A stretch of DNA of 62,007 nt from Candidatus Petromonas tenebris (GCA_014236755.1 JACCKY010000034.1:1-62007), one strand, 5' to 3'. Shown: positions 36,387-45,793, counted from the stretch's first letter. The notes: generated from the letters alone by a model not told the origin. Numbers and translations are program-made.

Positions 36387-37315
36387 CCAAGTTTCAAATT
36401 TGGTACAACATTAAGATACATATCGGCTCCATGTCCCTTTATGTAATCATAATATGCTACACAGCCTATCATGGCAGCATTATCAGTACATAGCTTTAAA
36501 GATGGATATTTAAGTATCAATCCCTTTTTTTCAGCAGCAGATATGGTCTTATCTACCAGCACATCGATAACAGCCTGTTGAAAGCATGCTGCCACATCCT
36601 CTTTAACTATCTCTATTCCCTTTTGTCTTGAGTTATTTAGATAATTCAAAACTGCAGATTTTAACCCGCTAAAGCTAAAGTCGAGACTCCCGTCCTCTAA
36701 ATAGGTCCTTGGAAAATTTATAGCATCCTTGTTTCCCTTTTTAGCCAAATTATCTATCAGAGGTCCGCCAGGATATCCAAGTCCTATGGCTCTGGCAACT
36801 TTATCAAAGGCCTCTCCGGCAGCATCATCCCTTGTCTTTCCTAGCACCTCATACACTCCATAATCCTTCATATGCACAAGATGAGTATGTCCTCCCGATA
36901 CTATTAGGCAAACAAAGGGAGGCTCCAAATCCTTATATTCAACAAAATTTGCATATATATGACCCTCGATATGGTTAACTCCTACAAGGGGTACATTTAG
37001 AGAATATGCCAGAGCCTTAGCTGTAGACAAACCTACAAGTAAAGCACCTACTAACCCGGGACCATAAGTCACGCCTATCATATCTATATCCTTAAAGGTA
37101 ACACCTGCTATTTCCAAAGCTTCATTTATGACATAGCTTATGTTTTCCACATGTTTTCTTGATGCCACCTCAGGAACTACTCCGCCAAATTTCTTATGTT
37201 GGTCTACCTGGGAAGATATTATATTAGAGAGAATCTCCCTACCATTTTTCATAACTGCTACTGAAGTTTCATCACAGCTCGATTCTATACCTAAGGTAAT
37301 CAAATTCTCCTTCAT
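36374..37315 (-). CDS. tsaD: tRNA N6-adenosine threonylcarbamoyltransferase TsaD, with internal deletion
   Basis: Catalytic subunit that transfers threonylcarbamoyl to A37 of ANN-decoding tRNAs, normally essential. Motifs present are [14 protein letters not shown], the metal-binding HxxxH in [21 protein letters not shown] and [13 protein letters not shown]. The protein has 313 residues against the usual 335-340. About 27 residues are missing between SAAEKKG and [19 protein letters not shown]. That segment normally contains the conserved nucleotide-binding GGVAAN motif. The reading frame is kept. It is either an inactivating in-frame deletion or an assembly error. The rest of the gene and its place after tsaE-tsaB-rimI are typical. 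Confidence 0.93.
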   Translation of the reverse strand: MKENLITLGIESSCDETSVAVMKNGREILSNIISSQVDQHKKFGGVVPEVASRKHVENISYVINEALEIAGVTFKDIDMIGVTYGPGLVGALLVGLSTAKALAYSLNVPLVGVNHIEGHIYANFVEYKDLEPPFVCLIVSGGHTHLVHMKDYGVYEVLGKTRDDAAGEAFDKVARAIGLGYPGGPLIDNLAKKGNKDAINFPRTYLEDGSLDFSFSGLKSAVLNYLNNSRQKGIEIVKEDVAACFQQAVIDVLVDKTISAAEKKGLILKYPSLKLCTDNAAMIGCVAYYDYIKGHGADMYLNVVPNLKLGEKL

Positions 37316-37384
37316 TTTACCACCTTTTCATATGTATTTTTTACTAACTACTATTATATCCTACAATTATCCATTTAACCAGTT

Positions 37385-37545
37385 TGTATTATAGATGAAC
37401 AACTTTAAGATTGAATTTATATTACTCTAGGAATTTTGAGGTTTCCTTCTGAGCGATTTTGAAGTATTTGTTGCTGCTTCTATCTTTTATTTAAACAAAG
37501 CAACAAATTTTAACCTTGAACTTTGTTATCTATAATCCAGTTTTA
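37385..37545. repeat. C palindromic element (C3) upstream of tsaD
   Basis: Left arm TATAGATGAACAACTTTAAG, GGTTTCCTTCTGAGCG and GAAGTATTTGTTGCTGC; right arm AAAGCAACAAATTTTAACCT and CTTTGTTATCTATA. The inner part of the right arm is deleted compared with other copies. Confidence 0.8.
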
Positions 37546-37589
37546 CTATATATCTTTATATCAAACTTTCTGATGCCCTTCCGTGAACA

Positions 37590-37905
37590 AATCCAAAGTT
37601 TTATTCTTTAGGGTCTTTCTAATTAGCCATTAGTCATTAGTTCTTAGCTCTTGGCAAATTCAGATCAATCGCTTTTCGCTATTCGGTTAGGGACAATCTT
37701 TTAAGTTTTTCCAGTCACTGGTTACCCGTCACCCGTTACCCGTCACCCATTCCCTGTTCCTATTTGACATGAGCGACCAGCAATTAGCTGTTAGCCTTTT
37801 TAATATTTAACTGGTAAAAGTTTGTAATTTCTTGCATCCCTTGAATTTACTTTGTTTTATACCTACAATTTTTTTCAAAAAATGTTTGAGCTCATTAACA
37901 ACAAA
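37590..37905 (-). repeat. D+A element after rimI
   Basis: Minus order is D (GAGCTCAAACATTTTTTG onward) directly after the rimI terminator, CTAACAGCTAATTGCTGG, then GGGTGACGGGTAACGGGTG heptamers, CGAATAGCGAAAAGCG, CCAAGAGCTAAGAAC and AAGACCCTAAAGAAT. The terminal hairpin is absent. Confidence 0.88.
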
Positions 37906-37930
37906 AAAGCGCCTTAAGCGCTTTGTTATA
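37906..37930 (-). terminator. Terminator of rimI
   Basis: Minus AACAAAGCGC-ttaa-GGCGCTTTTTTGTT, directly after the rimI stop. Confidence 0.88.
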
Positions 37931-37933
37931 TTT

Positions 37934-38377
37934 CTATCCTTTCCACATTATTATGGCGTCCTCATTAGTGTCCATATAATATTTCGGTCTTATACCACAA
38001 GACTCAAAGCCAAACTTTTTATAAAGTCTTTGGGCAGGTATATTGCTTTTCCGAACCTCAAGGGTCATCCTATATATTCCAAGCTTTTCTGCATATTCTA
38101 TCATTGATTTTAAAAGATAGCTGCCAATATCTCTATTTCTAAAATTCGGATGTACAGCTATATTTGTAATATGGGCCTCATCTATAATCATCCACATACC
38201 GCCATAGCCTACAATATTATTTTCCAGCTCTACCACAAGATATACTGCAAGCATATTCTCCCTTATCTCCCTTTCAAAGGACTGTCTGGTCCAGGGAGTA
38301 AGGAAACTTTTATTTTCAATTTCCAAAACATCATCTATATCATCTAAAGTCATCTTTCTTACTTTAAGTTCACTCAT
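37934..38377 (-). CDS. rimI: Ribosomal-protein-alanine N-acetyltransferase RimI
   Basis: A GNAT acetyltransferase of 147 residues that acetylates the N-terminus of ribosomal protein S18 in well-studied relatives. GNAT features include ENKSFLTPWTRQSFEREI, the acetyl-CoA-binding segment VHPNFRNRDIGSYLL and LEVRKSNIPAQRLYKKFGF. The start MSELKVRK overlaps the end of tsaB by 8 nt, showing coupling; a longer GTG start is less likely. It sits in the conserved tsaE-tsaB-rimI-tsaD order. Confidence 0.94.
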   Translation of the reverse strand: MSELKVRKMTLDDIDDVLEIENKSFLTPWTRQSFEREIRENMLAVYLVVELENNIVGYGGMWMIIDEAHITNIAVHPNFRNRDIGSYLLKSMIEYAEKLGIYRMTLEVRKSNIPAQRLYKKFGFESCGIRPKYYMDTNEDAIIMWKG

Positions 38378-39095
38378 GCACAACACACCTTTTCATCTTT
38401 TCTTCATACTGCCTTTCTGCTTCTGACTTTCTAAGGTATGTAGGAGCTATATCCAAATAACTCTGGGGTTTTGCCTCTTTATTCTTTATTTTATCAAGGG
38501 CAAGCTGTGCAATGGAAGATGCCCTTTGCATGTTTACATACTGAGGAGCAAATATCGCCTTATCTCCCAATGTATTAGATATTTCATCTTTATATCTGAT
38601 CAATCCGTCCCCAAGGAAAATAATCTTTTCATCTCTATCAATAAGTAGATCCATTAATTCTTTTATAGTGAGGGGTCTGTCAGAAATTACATTTTTAAGC
38701 CTATAGTCCTGCCATTTATATACTCCTGTATATACCTGATTTCTCCTGGCATCCATTATAGGACATATAAGTTCCTTAGAGTATGATATGTTATTGGCAA
38801 GTCCCTCAAGACTCGATATTCCCAGCACGGGAATATTGTGGGGATGGGCAAGCCCTTTGACTGTAGCTATTCCAATTCTTACTCCCGTAAAGGAACCGGG
38901 TCCCCTCGATACTGCTATGAGATCAATATCCTCCATAGTTATATCCAGTGTTTTAAATAATTCATCAATAATAGGCATAAGCTTCTGGGAGTGGGTTCTT
39001 GGGTGATTTATAGAATATTCACCAAGGAGTTTTTCTTCGTTTATCACGGCCACCGTAGCTACCAGCGAAGATGTATCTATAGCCAATATATTCAT
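38370..39095 (-). CDS. tsaB: t6A biosynthesis protein TsaB
   Basis: A 241-residue ASKHA-fold protein that binds TsaD and TsaE in the t6A37 complex. The start MNILAIDTSSLVATVAV and the motif VSRGPGSFTGVRIGIATVKGLA are characteristic. It overlaps tsaE upstream by 4 nt (ATGA) and rimI downstream by 8 nt, so the three genes are translationally coupled. Confidence 0.95.
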   Translation of the reverse strand: MNILAIDTSSLVATVAVINEEKLLGEYSINHPRTHSQKLMPIIDELFKTLDITMEDIDLIAVSRGPGSFTGVRIGIATVKGLAHPHNIPVLGISSLEGLANNISYSKELICPIMDARRNQVYTGVYKWQDYRLKNVISDRPLTIKELMDLLIDRDEKIIFLGDGLIRYKDEISNTLGDKAIFAPQYVNMQRASSIAQLALDKIKNKEAKPQSYLDIAPTYLRKSEAERQYEEKMKRCVVHE

Positions 39096-39553
39096 TCTTT
39101 ATCCAGCTCCTCTACTATTTTTTCAAAATGCTCCGTGGTTCCCTTAAAGTAAAACTCACGTATGTTCCCTTCCTCACCCAGTTTTATCTCTATCCAGAGA
39201 TGAGCATCGGGAATAAGTTCTTCTATCTTTGAAGCCCACTCCACTATGCAGATCCCGCCACCGTAAAAATATTCTTCATACCCAATCTCGTACATTTCTT
39301 CTATATCCATAATTCTGTATACATCAAAATGATATACAGGCAGTCTGCCTTGGTATTCATTTATAATGGTAAAAGTAGGACTTGTAACATCTTCATGGAC
39401 TTCAAGGCCCCTTGCTATTGATTTACTGAGAGTAGTTTTTCCTGCTCCCAAATCTCCTGTAAGACATACAACATCTCCCTTTTCCAATAGTCTTCCCAAT
39501 CTGAATCCAATTTTTTCTGTTTCGTCTACACTTTTACTTACTATCTTTTTCAA
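39092..39553 (-). CDS. tsaE: t6A biosynthesis ATPase TsaE
   Basis: A small ATPase that drives turnover of the TsaBD complex. 153 residues from the TTG at 39553 (SD AGAGGTGG four nt upstream); an ATG eight codons earlier has a weaker SD. Walker A is GDLGAGKTTLSK, then TSPTFTIINEYQG and the conserved VYHFDVYRI and EWASKIEELI. First gene of the t6A cluster. Confidence 0.94.
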   Translation of the reverse strand: MKKIVSKSVDETEKIGFRLGRLLEKGDVVCLTGDLGAGKTTLSKSIARGLEVHEDVTSPTFTIINEYQGRLPVYHFDVYRIMDIEEMYEIGYEEYFYGGGICIVEWASKIEELIPDAHLWIEIKLGEEGNIREFYFKGTTEHFEKIVEELDKE

Positions 39554-39688
39554 TATTCCACCTCTATTCAAAGCCATCTATCCTACTTTCTAAATATATA
39601 TTATCCTATTCTCATCTCTTTATTATATATATAATTACTTATGTAGACAAGCAACTTGTAATAAACGAATTTAGCTATTTTGTGAAAA

Positions 39689-39714
39689 AACTGTCCTATA
39701 TGGACAGTTTTACT
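39689..39714 (-). terminator. Terminator of the Spo0E-like gene
   Basis: Minus AAAACTGTCC-atat-GGACAGTTTTTT, overlapping the stop codon. Confidence 0.88.
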
Positions 39715-39892
39715 TATCACTCAAATTTCCCATTAGATTGTAATAGGCTACTATCAATTCATCTAACTTCTGACTTATCTTTACTACTTCTTCTTCAGTC
39801 GGCTTATCAGTCATGCTTAGGTGTTCTTCAAGCTTTCGCCTAAGCAGGTTAATCCTTTTTAGTAGTTCTTTGCTATCTTTATAACCTGCCAT
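39710..39892 (-). CDS. Spo0E-like aspartyl-phosphate phosphatase
   Basis: A 60-residue protein with the Spo0E pattern: a first helix ELLKRINLLRRKLEEHL, a short loop, and the motif SQKLDELIVAYY, in which the S-x-x-L-D signature is clear. Family members dephosphorylate Spo0A~P or related response regulators and so hold back sporulation. The start is the ATG giving MAGYKDSK, after GGGAGG; in-frame extension upstream enters an A element. Monocistronic, with its own terminator. Confidence 0.9.
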   Translation of the reverse strand: MAGYKDSKELLKRINLLRRKLEEHLSMTDKPTEEEVVKISQKLDELIVAYYNLMGNLSDK

Positions 39893-39924
39893 ATATAATC
39901 CCATCCTCCCAATGATCCCATAGT

Positions 39925-40025
39925 TGTGCAAAGGCGTCTTCGACGCTTTGTTAGTTCGTAGTTGGTAGCATATGAAGGTCATTCTTTAGGGTCTTTCCTG
40001 TGACCTGTTAGCTATCAACTATTAG
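39925..40025 (-). repeat. A element upstream of the Spo0E-like gene
   Basis: Hairpin AAAGGCGTC-TTC-GACGCTTT followed on the plus strand by GTTAGTT CGTAGTT GGTAGCA, TCATTCTTTAGGGTC and CTGTGACCTGTTAGC. It ends short, without the CTATTCG block. Confidence 0.82.
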
Positions 40026-40144
40026 CCATAAATCATTTATAACTCGTTTATATAAACAGTAACTTTTATATATTATATACCAAAAATTTTTACACATAAT
40101 CATCTTTACATTAATTTCCATATAAAGGTTGAGCAATTTAGCAG

Positions 40145-40195
40145 GAATTTTTTATCCAATGACTGACTGCTCTAACACTCTCTCTTCTACAAGTG
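40145..40195 (-). repeat. Repeat E, copy 2, after the amidohydrolase
   Basis: On the minus strand, just after the stop codon, CTCACTTGTAGAAGAGAGAG is followed by the 19-nt block shared exactly with the acpP leader (40159-40177). Confidence 0.7.
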
Positions 40196-40201
40196 AGATA
40201 A

Positions 40202-41359
40202 TTATTTTTTATACACAACCTCTCCGTTAATTATTGTATACAAGGCCTCAGCCTTTATGTCAAAGGGATGCGCACTCCAAATAACTATATCAGCATCCTT
40301 ACCCTCTTTGATACTACCTACTCTGTCCTGAATCTCCATAATTTCAGCAGCATTTATCGTAATCGCCTTTAATGCTTCCTCTTCATCCATGCCGGCTTTA
40401 ACAGCTAGCGATGCACAAAGGTTTAAATGCTGAATAGGTATAACGGGGTGATCTGTCATGATAGCTACCTTAACACCGGCTTTACTTAATATGCCGGGGG
40501 TATCAAAGGTAAGATTTTTAAGTTCAAACTTTGATCGATATCCAAAGCTTGGACCTACTATGGCTGCAATTTTCTCATCCCTTATATGATGAGCTATTAA
40601 ATGTCCTTCAGTACAGTGCTCCAATGTAATCCTTACATCAAACTCCTTAGCTATTCTGATTGCGGTCAATATATCATCAGCTCTGTGGGCATGGGCTTTA
40701 ATGGGTATTTCTTTATTTATAACTTTTTGCATTGATTCCATTTTTATGTCAAAGGCAGGCTTCTTTGTGCTATCTTCCTTAGCTTCCTTCACTTTCATTG
40801 CATACTCTTTGGCCTTCATAAGATTTTCCCTTAGAATAGCAGCCGTTGCCATCCTAGTCATAGGAGACCTCTTTTTCTCCATGTAAACTCTCTTAGGGTT
40901 TTCACCGAAGGCACATTTCATGGCCAAAGGTTCCTTTAAAATCATATTATCTATTCTATCACCATAGGTCTTTATTGCTGCAAACTGTCCTCCTATAACA
41001 TTCGCACTTCCCGGTCCGGTAGCAACACAGGTTACCCCGCCCTCAAGTGCTTCCTTAAAGGTTCTATCCATGGGATTTATACCATCTATCGCTCTCAGAT
41101 GAGGTGTAACAGGATCTGTCATTTCATTTCCATCGGCTCCTTCAAATCCAATGGCATCCTCCCACATACCCAGGTGGCAATGAGCATCTATAAAACCGGG
41201 CATTATAATTTTCCCCTCTACATCTATAATTTCTGCATCAAGGGGCGCTACTAAGTTTTCACCTATTTCTTTGATCTTACCATCTTCTATCAATATACTT
41301 GCTCTCTCGTAGATTTTTCCTTCCATTGTAAAAACTTTTCCATTTTTTATTAAAATCAT
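40202..41359 (-). CDS. Metal-dependent amidohydrolase (imidazolonepropionase-like)
   Basis: A 385-residue enzyme of the amidohydrolase superfamily. The sandwich domain leads into MPGFIDAHCHLGMWEDAIG (H-x-H metal pair). IKAHAHRADDI and TLEHCTEGHLI carry further His ligands and IMTDHPVI the catalytic Asp. The C-terminal part GSIKEGKDADIVIWSAHPFD closes the sandwich. The family includes prolidase-like and imidazolonepropionase-like enzymes; the substrate cannot be told. SD AGAGGAGG. The MFS carrier upstream, in the same direction, might import its substrate. Confidence 0.9.
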   Translation of the reverse strand: MILIKNGKVFTMEGKIYERASILIEDGKIKEIGENLVAPLDAEIIDVEGKIIMPGFIDAHCHLGMWEDAIGFEGADGNEMTDPVTPHLRAIDGINPMDRTFKEALEGGVTCVATGPGSANVIGGQFAAIKTYGDRIDNMILKEPLAMKCAFGENPKRVYMEKKRSPMTRMATAAILRENLMKAKEYAMKVKEAKEDSTKKPAFDIKMESMQKVINKEIPIKAHAHRADDILTAIRIAKEFDVRITLEHCTEGHLIAHHIRDEKIAAIVGPSFGYRSKFELKNLTFDTPGILSKAGVKVAIMTDHPVIPIQHLNLCASLAVKAGMDEEEALKAITINAAEIMEIQDRVGSIKEGKDADIVIWSAHPFDIKAEALYTIINGEVVYKK

Positions 41360-41470
41360 TTTAGTTCCTCCTCTTCTGGATCATAATTTTAGAGTCCGAT
41401 GCTAAGTAATTTGAAATCTACAATAATAATTTATTCAACAATAAGTCTATATTATCCTTCTTTGTATACG

Positions 41471-41490
41471 AAAAAAGCGTCTGACGACGC
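41471..41490 (-). terminator. A-element hairpin acting as a full terminator
   Basis: Minus AAAAAAGCGTC-GTCA-GACGCTTTTTT. Here the A-element hairpin has T tracts on both sides, making it a good intrinsic terminator for the MFS gene. Confidence 0.85.
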
Positions 41491-41770
41491 TTTTTTAGTT
41501 CGTAGTTAGTAGTTCGTAGTTGATAGCATGTAAAAGTCATTCTTTAGGGTCTTTCTAATTAGTTCTTAGCCCTTAGCTCTTGGACCTTGGCAAATCCTGG
41601 TCATTCTTTAGGGTCATAATTCTTCGTTATTCTCCACTCGCTACTCGATTAGGGTTAGGCTTTAGGGTGCTAGGCACTGGTTGCTGGGTTTAGATCAATC
41701 TTTTGGATTTTTCTGGTCACCGGTTACCCGTCACCTGTTTCTTAATCTTTTAACTCTTAACCCCTGCCTC
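41491..41770 (-). repeat. A element after the MFS gene
   Basis: It begins inside the last MFS codons (GGACATA GGAGGCA GGGGTTA AGAGTTA), then GGTGACGGGTAACCGGTGACC, a CTAGCACC section, CGAGTAGCGAGTGGAG, two copies of the GACCCTAAAGAATGAC segment, and AACTACGAACTACTAACTA, ending in the terminator hairpin. Confidence 0.88.
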
Positions 41771-43073
41771 CTATGTCCTTGTATATATTTCTACAATTCG
41801 TCTCCTTTACAAGGAAGGTAAATATAAATCCTATTATAGCCGAAATAAATGCGTACATAAAGGCCTTCTGATAAAGTTCTACTGGAGGCAATGATCCTCC
41901 GAACTTATCAAATACTTTTCCTAAAAGTGGAGGCAATATGGCTGCTCCAAAAAATCCTCCTATATTTACTACCGATGTGGATATACCTGCTATTTCAGGT
42001 GGATTTATTTCTTTAGAACATCCCCATCCCAGTACAAAGACAGAACATGTAAAACCTAATGTAAACAGTAGAGGCATCAATATCGCCACAGGTGGCTTTC
42101 CTCCACCTGCAAATACCAGTACCCACCAACAAGCTACATAAACTGCTCCAAAGATAATCATAGGAAGTTTTCTCTTTTTTATACTGTCAGAAAATTTACC
42201 TATAACTATACTTCCAATTGCTAGTCCCAATACTGCTGCTACCATATAATTAGCAGCTGCCACTTTAGGAATACCGTAGACATCAACTATATAGGAACGT
42301 CCCCAAGTTCCTGTAAGGGATACAAAAGCTCCAAAAAATCCTGCAAATACTACAAAACCTGGCCAAGTTCTGGGATTTGACATAACCTTTATGACGCCTT
42401 TTATAAGCTGGGGCTTCTTACCATCTGATCTATTGACTTGCCTTCCTTCTATCTCAGCTATTGAAGGAAGGCCTATTTCCTCAGGAGTATTTCTTGCAAC
42501 CATATAACATAAAACTGCAATTGCTATAGAAACAAATCCTATAAGAGCAAAGGATGTTCTCCAAGTTAAATATCCAACCATTATAGCTAGTGGAGTCTGA
42601 GCAAGTATTCCTCCCATGTTTCCTACAAATGAGGTTATACCCGACATAGTTCCGAATTCTCTTTCCATAAACCATTCAGACTGAATTTTCAGTATAGAGA
42701 TAAATACAACGGAAACTCCTAATCCCACTAATAATCTTCCAAAAAAAGCCCATCCTATTGTAGGTGCATAACCGAAAACTATTGAGCCTATCCCCGCCAC
42801 CAACGTTCCTGCAGTAACGGTTTTACGGGCCCCTAGAGAATCGGCAAGCATTCCCGAAGGAATCTGCATAAGCATATAGACATAAAAGTACGTTGATCCA
42901 AGATTTGCAAAGGTAGTACTTGATATACCAAAAGCATTTACAAGATCGTCCTTTACTACCCCAACGGCTAATCTGTGGAAAAACACAATTATATACGCCA
43001 GAGCTAGTATACCCCATACAACCCATCGATAAGACATCAGCTTCTTAACCTTCCTATTGTCCAGCTGAGACAT
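41757..43073 (-). CDS. MFS transporter
   Basis: A 438-residue carrier with 12 predicted helices. Helix 1 is WGILALAYIIVFFHRLAVG, followed by MLADSLGARKTV, the MFS loop 2-3 motif, and in the second half GKFSDSIKKRKLP. The sequence is closest in style to the anion:cation symporter/hexuronate group, but the substrate is not identifiable. SD AAAGGAG. The last residues (DIGGRG) and the stop are written in heptamer-array sequence, so the C-terminus may be repeat-derived. It is followed by the amidohydrolase. Confidence 0.9.
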   Translation of the reverse strand: MSQLDNRKVKKLMSYRWVVWGILALAYIIVFFHRLAVGVVKDDLVNAFGISSTTFANLGSTYFYVYMLMQIPSGMLADSLGARKTVTAGTLVAGIGSIVFGYAPTIGWAFFGRLLVGLGVSVVFISILKIQSEWFMEREFGTMSGITSFVGNMGGILAQTPLAIMVGYLTWRTSFALIGFVSIAIAVLCYMVARNTPEEIGLPSIAEIEGRQVNRSDGKKPQLIKGVIKVMSNPRTWPGFVVFAGFFGAFVSLTGTWGRSYIVDVYGIPKVAAANYMVAAVLGLAIGSIVIGKFSDSIKKRKLPMIIFGAVYVACWWVLVFAGGGKPPVAILMPLLFTLGFTCSVFVLGWGCSKEINPPEIAGISTSVVNIGGFFGAAILPPLLGKVFDKFGGSLPPVELYQKAFMYAFISAIIGFIFTFLVKETNCRNIYKDIGGRG

Positions 43074-43100
43074 TTAAATTCTCCTTTCTGTGGGTATCTA

Positions 43101-43295
43101 ACTTAACTCGCCTCGCTAGTTCCTTACAGATATTCTTCAATAATCCTCTTCAGGCTCCGTAGAAGAGCTGTTTTAATAGAAAAGATCTAGTTGCTACCTT
43201 TATCTTAATTTATATAAAGCAACAAATCTTCACATGAGCCAGAAGGATTCTCAAAATCCTAATAAATTTAACCTCGAACTTTGTCATCTATAAAT
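43101..43295 (+). repeat. B left half joined to a C right arm (B4)
   Basis: TCGCCTCGCTAGTTCC through TAATAGAAAAGAT (B), then TTGCTAC, AAAGCAACAAATCTTCACAT, GAGCCAGAAGG and TCTCAAAATCC (C). The gap upstream of the MFS gene holds no other feature I recognise. Confidence 0.82.
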
Positions 43296-43418
43296 AGAAG
43301 AAAAAAAGAAGAAAGTTAAAACCCTATATAGTTTTTTCAAGTCCTTATATAAATTTTATAATATTTTTTTGTATATTTCTACATTTTTTTAATAATAGTT
43401 GCAAAATATTTGTAAATT

Positions 43419-45454
43419 TTAGACACCCTTCATGCTTAAAGAAACCCTGCCTCTCTTGACATCGACACTCAAAACTCTTACCTTTATAACATCTCCAACG
43501 GAAACTACGTCCATAGGATTTTTTACATACCCTTCGCTCATTTCTGAGATATGAACCAATCCATCATTTTTGATTCCTATATCCACAAAAGCTCCAAAGT
43601 CTGTTACGTTACCAACTGTTCCGGTCAGAATCATATCAGGCTTAAGATCCTCTATCTTTAACACATCACTTCTAAATATCGGCTTTGGCATCTCTTCTCT
43701 AATATCTCTTCCAGGCTTTAAAAGTTCTTTAACTATATCCTTCAAAGTCAGTTTTCCTATATCGAGCTCCTTGCTCAGCTTATCTATTCCGTATTCTTCT
43801 ACCTTTTCTTTAAAACCTTCAAGATTGTTGTTTCGAATATCTTCTAGACTATAACCTAATTTTTCTAGTAATTTTTCCGTTTCTCCATAGGATTCGGGAT
43901 GTACAGCAGTGCTGTCCAGTACATTATCTCCGCCGGTTATTCTAAGGAAGCCCGCTGCCTGCTGAAAGGTAGCAGGACCCAATCTGCTTACCTCAAGTAG
44001 CTGATTTCTGTTTGTAAATTTGCCGTTTTTCTCTCTATACTTCACTATATTTTTAGCAACGGATTTTGATATACCTGAAGTATAGCTTAACAACGAAGAC
44101 GAAGCGGTATTAAGATCCACGCCTACACTGTTTACTGCATCTTCAACTACTCCAGCGAGTACCTCATCCAGACGCTTTTGATTAACATCATGCTGATATT
44201 GACCTACGCCCACATGTTTAGGATCGATTTTTACCAGCTCTGCTAGAGGATCCTGAAGTCTTCTGGCTATAGATATGGCTCCCCTTAAGGATACATTAAT
44301 ATCGGGATATTCTTCAGCGGCAAGCTTAGAGGCCGAATAAACAGAGGCTCCGGCTTCGCTGATTATAGTATAGTAAACCTCCTTGTCCAGTTCCTTTAGC
44401 ATATCAGCTACAAAAACTTCTGACTCCCTTGAGGCCGTTCCATTTCCTATAGCTATTATGTCTACATTGTATTTCTTTATCATTTCCTTTAGAGTTTTCT
44501 TTGCTCCCTCTTTTTCATTCTGGGGAGGCGTTGGGTATACGGTATTTGTATCCAAAAGCTTTCCTGTATCATCTACTACTGCAATTTTACAGCCCGTCCT
44601 ATAGGCAGGGTCAAATCCCATGACTACCTTCCCTTTAATGGGTGACTGCATCAGAAGATTTTTAAGGTTTAGGCCGAATACTTTTATTGCTTGCTCCTCT
44701 GCCTTTTCAGTTAAAATATTTCTTATTTCTCTTTCAATCGATGGTGCAATAAGCCTTTTGTAGCTGTCTTCCACAGCCATATCTACATATTTGGACGTTA
44801 TACTTTCTTTTTTCAATATAACCTTTTTCTTTAGCTTTTCTATTATTTCTTCATCGGGAGCTTCTATCTTGACTCTAAGTATCTTTTCTTTTTCACCTCT
44901 ATTTACTGCCAAAACTCTATGGGAAGGGATTTTCCTTACTGCCTCCCTATAATCATAGTACATCTCATATACGGATTCTGCATTTTCCTCGACTACACTG
45001 GAAGTAAGGACTCCTTTCTCTTATCATTTTTCTGTTTTCCGCATCGTCGGATACCATCTCGGCTATAATGTCCATAGCACCCTGTAGAGCATCTTCTACA
45101 GAATTTACTTCTTTTTCTTCATTTATATAATCTTTAGCAATCTCTTCAATATCTCCATCATATATGTTTTGGGCTAGAATTATTTCTGCCAAGGGCTCAA
45201 GTCCCTTCTCCGTAGCTATTGTAGCCCTTGTCCTTCTCTTAGGTCTATAGGGTCTGTAAAGGTCTTCAACCTCTGTAAGAGTTGTGGCAGATTCTATTTT
45301 CTCCTTTAGTTCGTCAGTCAGTTTTTCCTGGTCGGCTATTGATGTAATAACCTCTTCCTTCCTATTTTGAAGACTTCTAAGGTATCCCAATGTTCACTAC
45401 CTGAAACTTCTTTAGATTAAATTCCGATATTAACTGTTTTACAATTAGATCCAT
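43419..45454 (-). pseudogene. Tex-like RNA-binding protein, disrupted by two deletions
   Basis: Tex proteins are conserved RNA-binding factors with a helical core, YqgF-like domain, helix-hairpin-helix and C-terminal S1 domain. Three in-order pieces remain. An ATG at 45454 (SD GGAGAG) gives MDLIVKQLISEFNLKKFQVVN and then stops. The second piece begins YLRSLQNRKEEVITS (near 45390), implying loss of roughly 40-45 residues, including the usual NTIPFIARYRKE motif. The frame breaks again near 45018, where about 13 nt appear lost before GVLTSSVVEENAESVYEMY. The remaining 514 codons are intact, including MGFDPAYRTGCK, QYQHDVNQKRLD and the S1 domain. Not a functional full-length gene as read. Confidence 0.88.
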
Positions 45455-45793
45455 ATATCACTTCTCTCCTCTCTCTTGCTATATTATACCATAAGAATAT
45501 TTAGTTCTTAGTTCTTAGTAAATTCAAATAAATCGTTTTTTGGTTTTCGATATTTAGAAAATCTAACTGCATATATAATACCTTATTTTGTCAAATATAT
45601 CAAAAAAAGAGCATCTCATATAGTAGAAATGCTCATCAGTCCTTATTTGAAAAAATTGGTTCTTCTAGGTTTATGATAATATAAAATAATGTCATGAAAT
45701 ATTTAGCATTAAAGGAATCAAAACACAATTAAATTAATTGTTACAAATAAAATGTACGATAAGTTTTTGGGGTCAAATAACCCACCAGTTTTT
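45455..45793. other. Gap between tex and the 116-aa gene
   Basis: A -10 like TATAAT precedes tex by about 30 nt (near 45482). A small A remnant (TTAGTTCTTAGTTCTTAG) lies at about 45503-45555. An intrinsic terminator for the 116-aa gene is at 45604-45636. No gene is seen. Confidence 0.55.
45604..45636 (-). terminator. Terminator downstream of the 116-aa gene
   Basis: Minus GAGCATTTC-N10-GATGCTC followed by TTTTTTTG. Confidence 0.8.
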
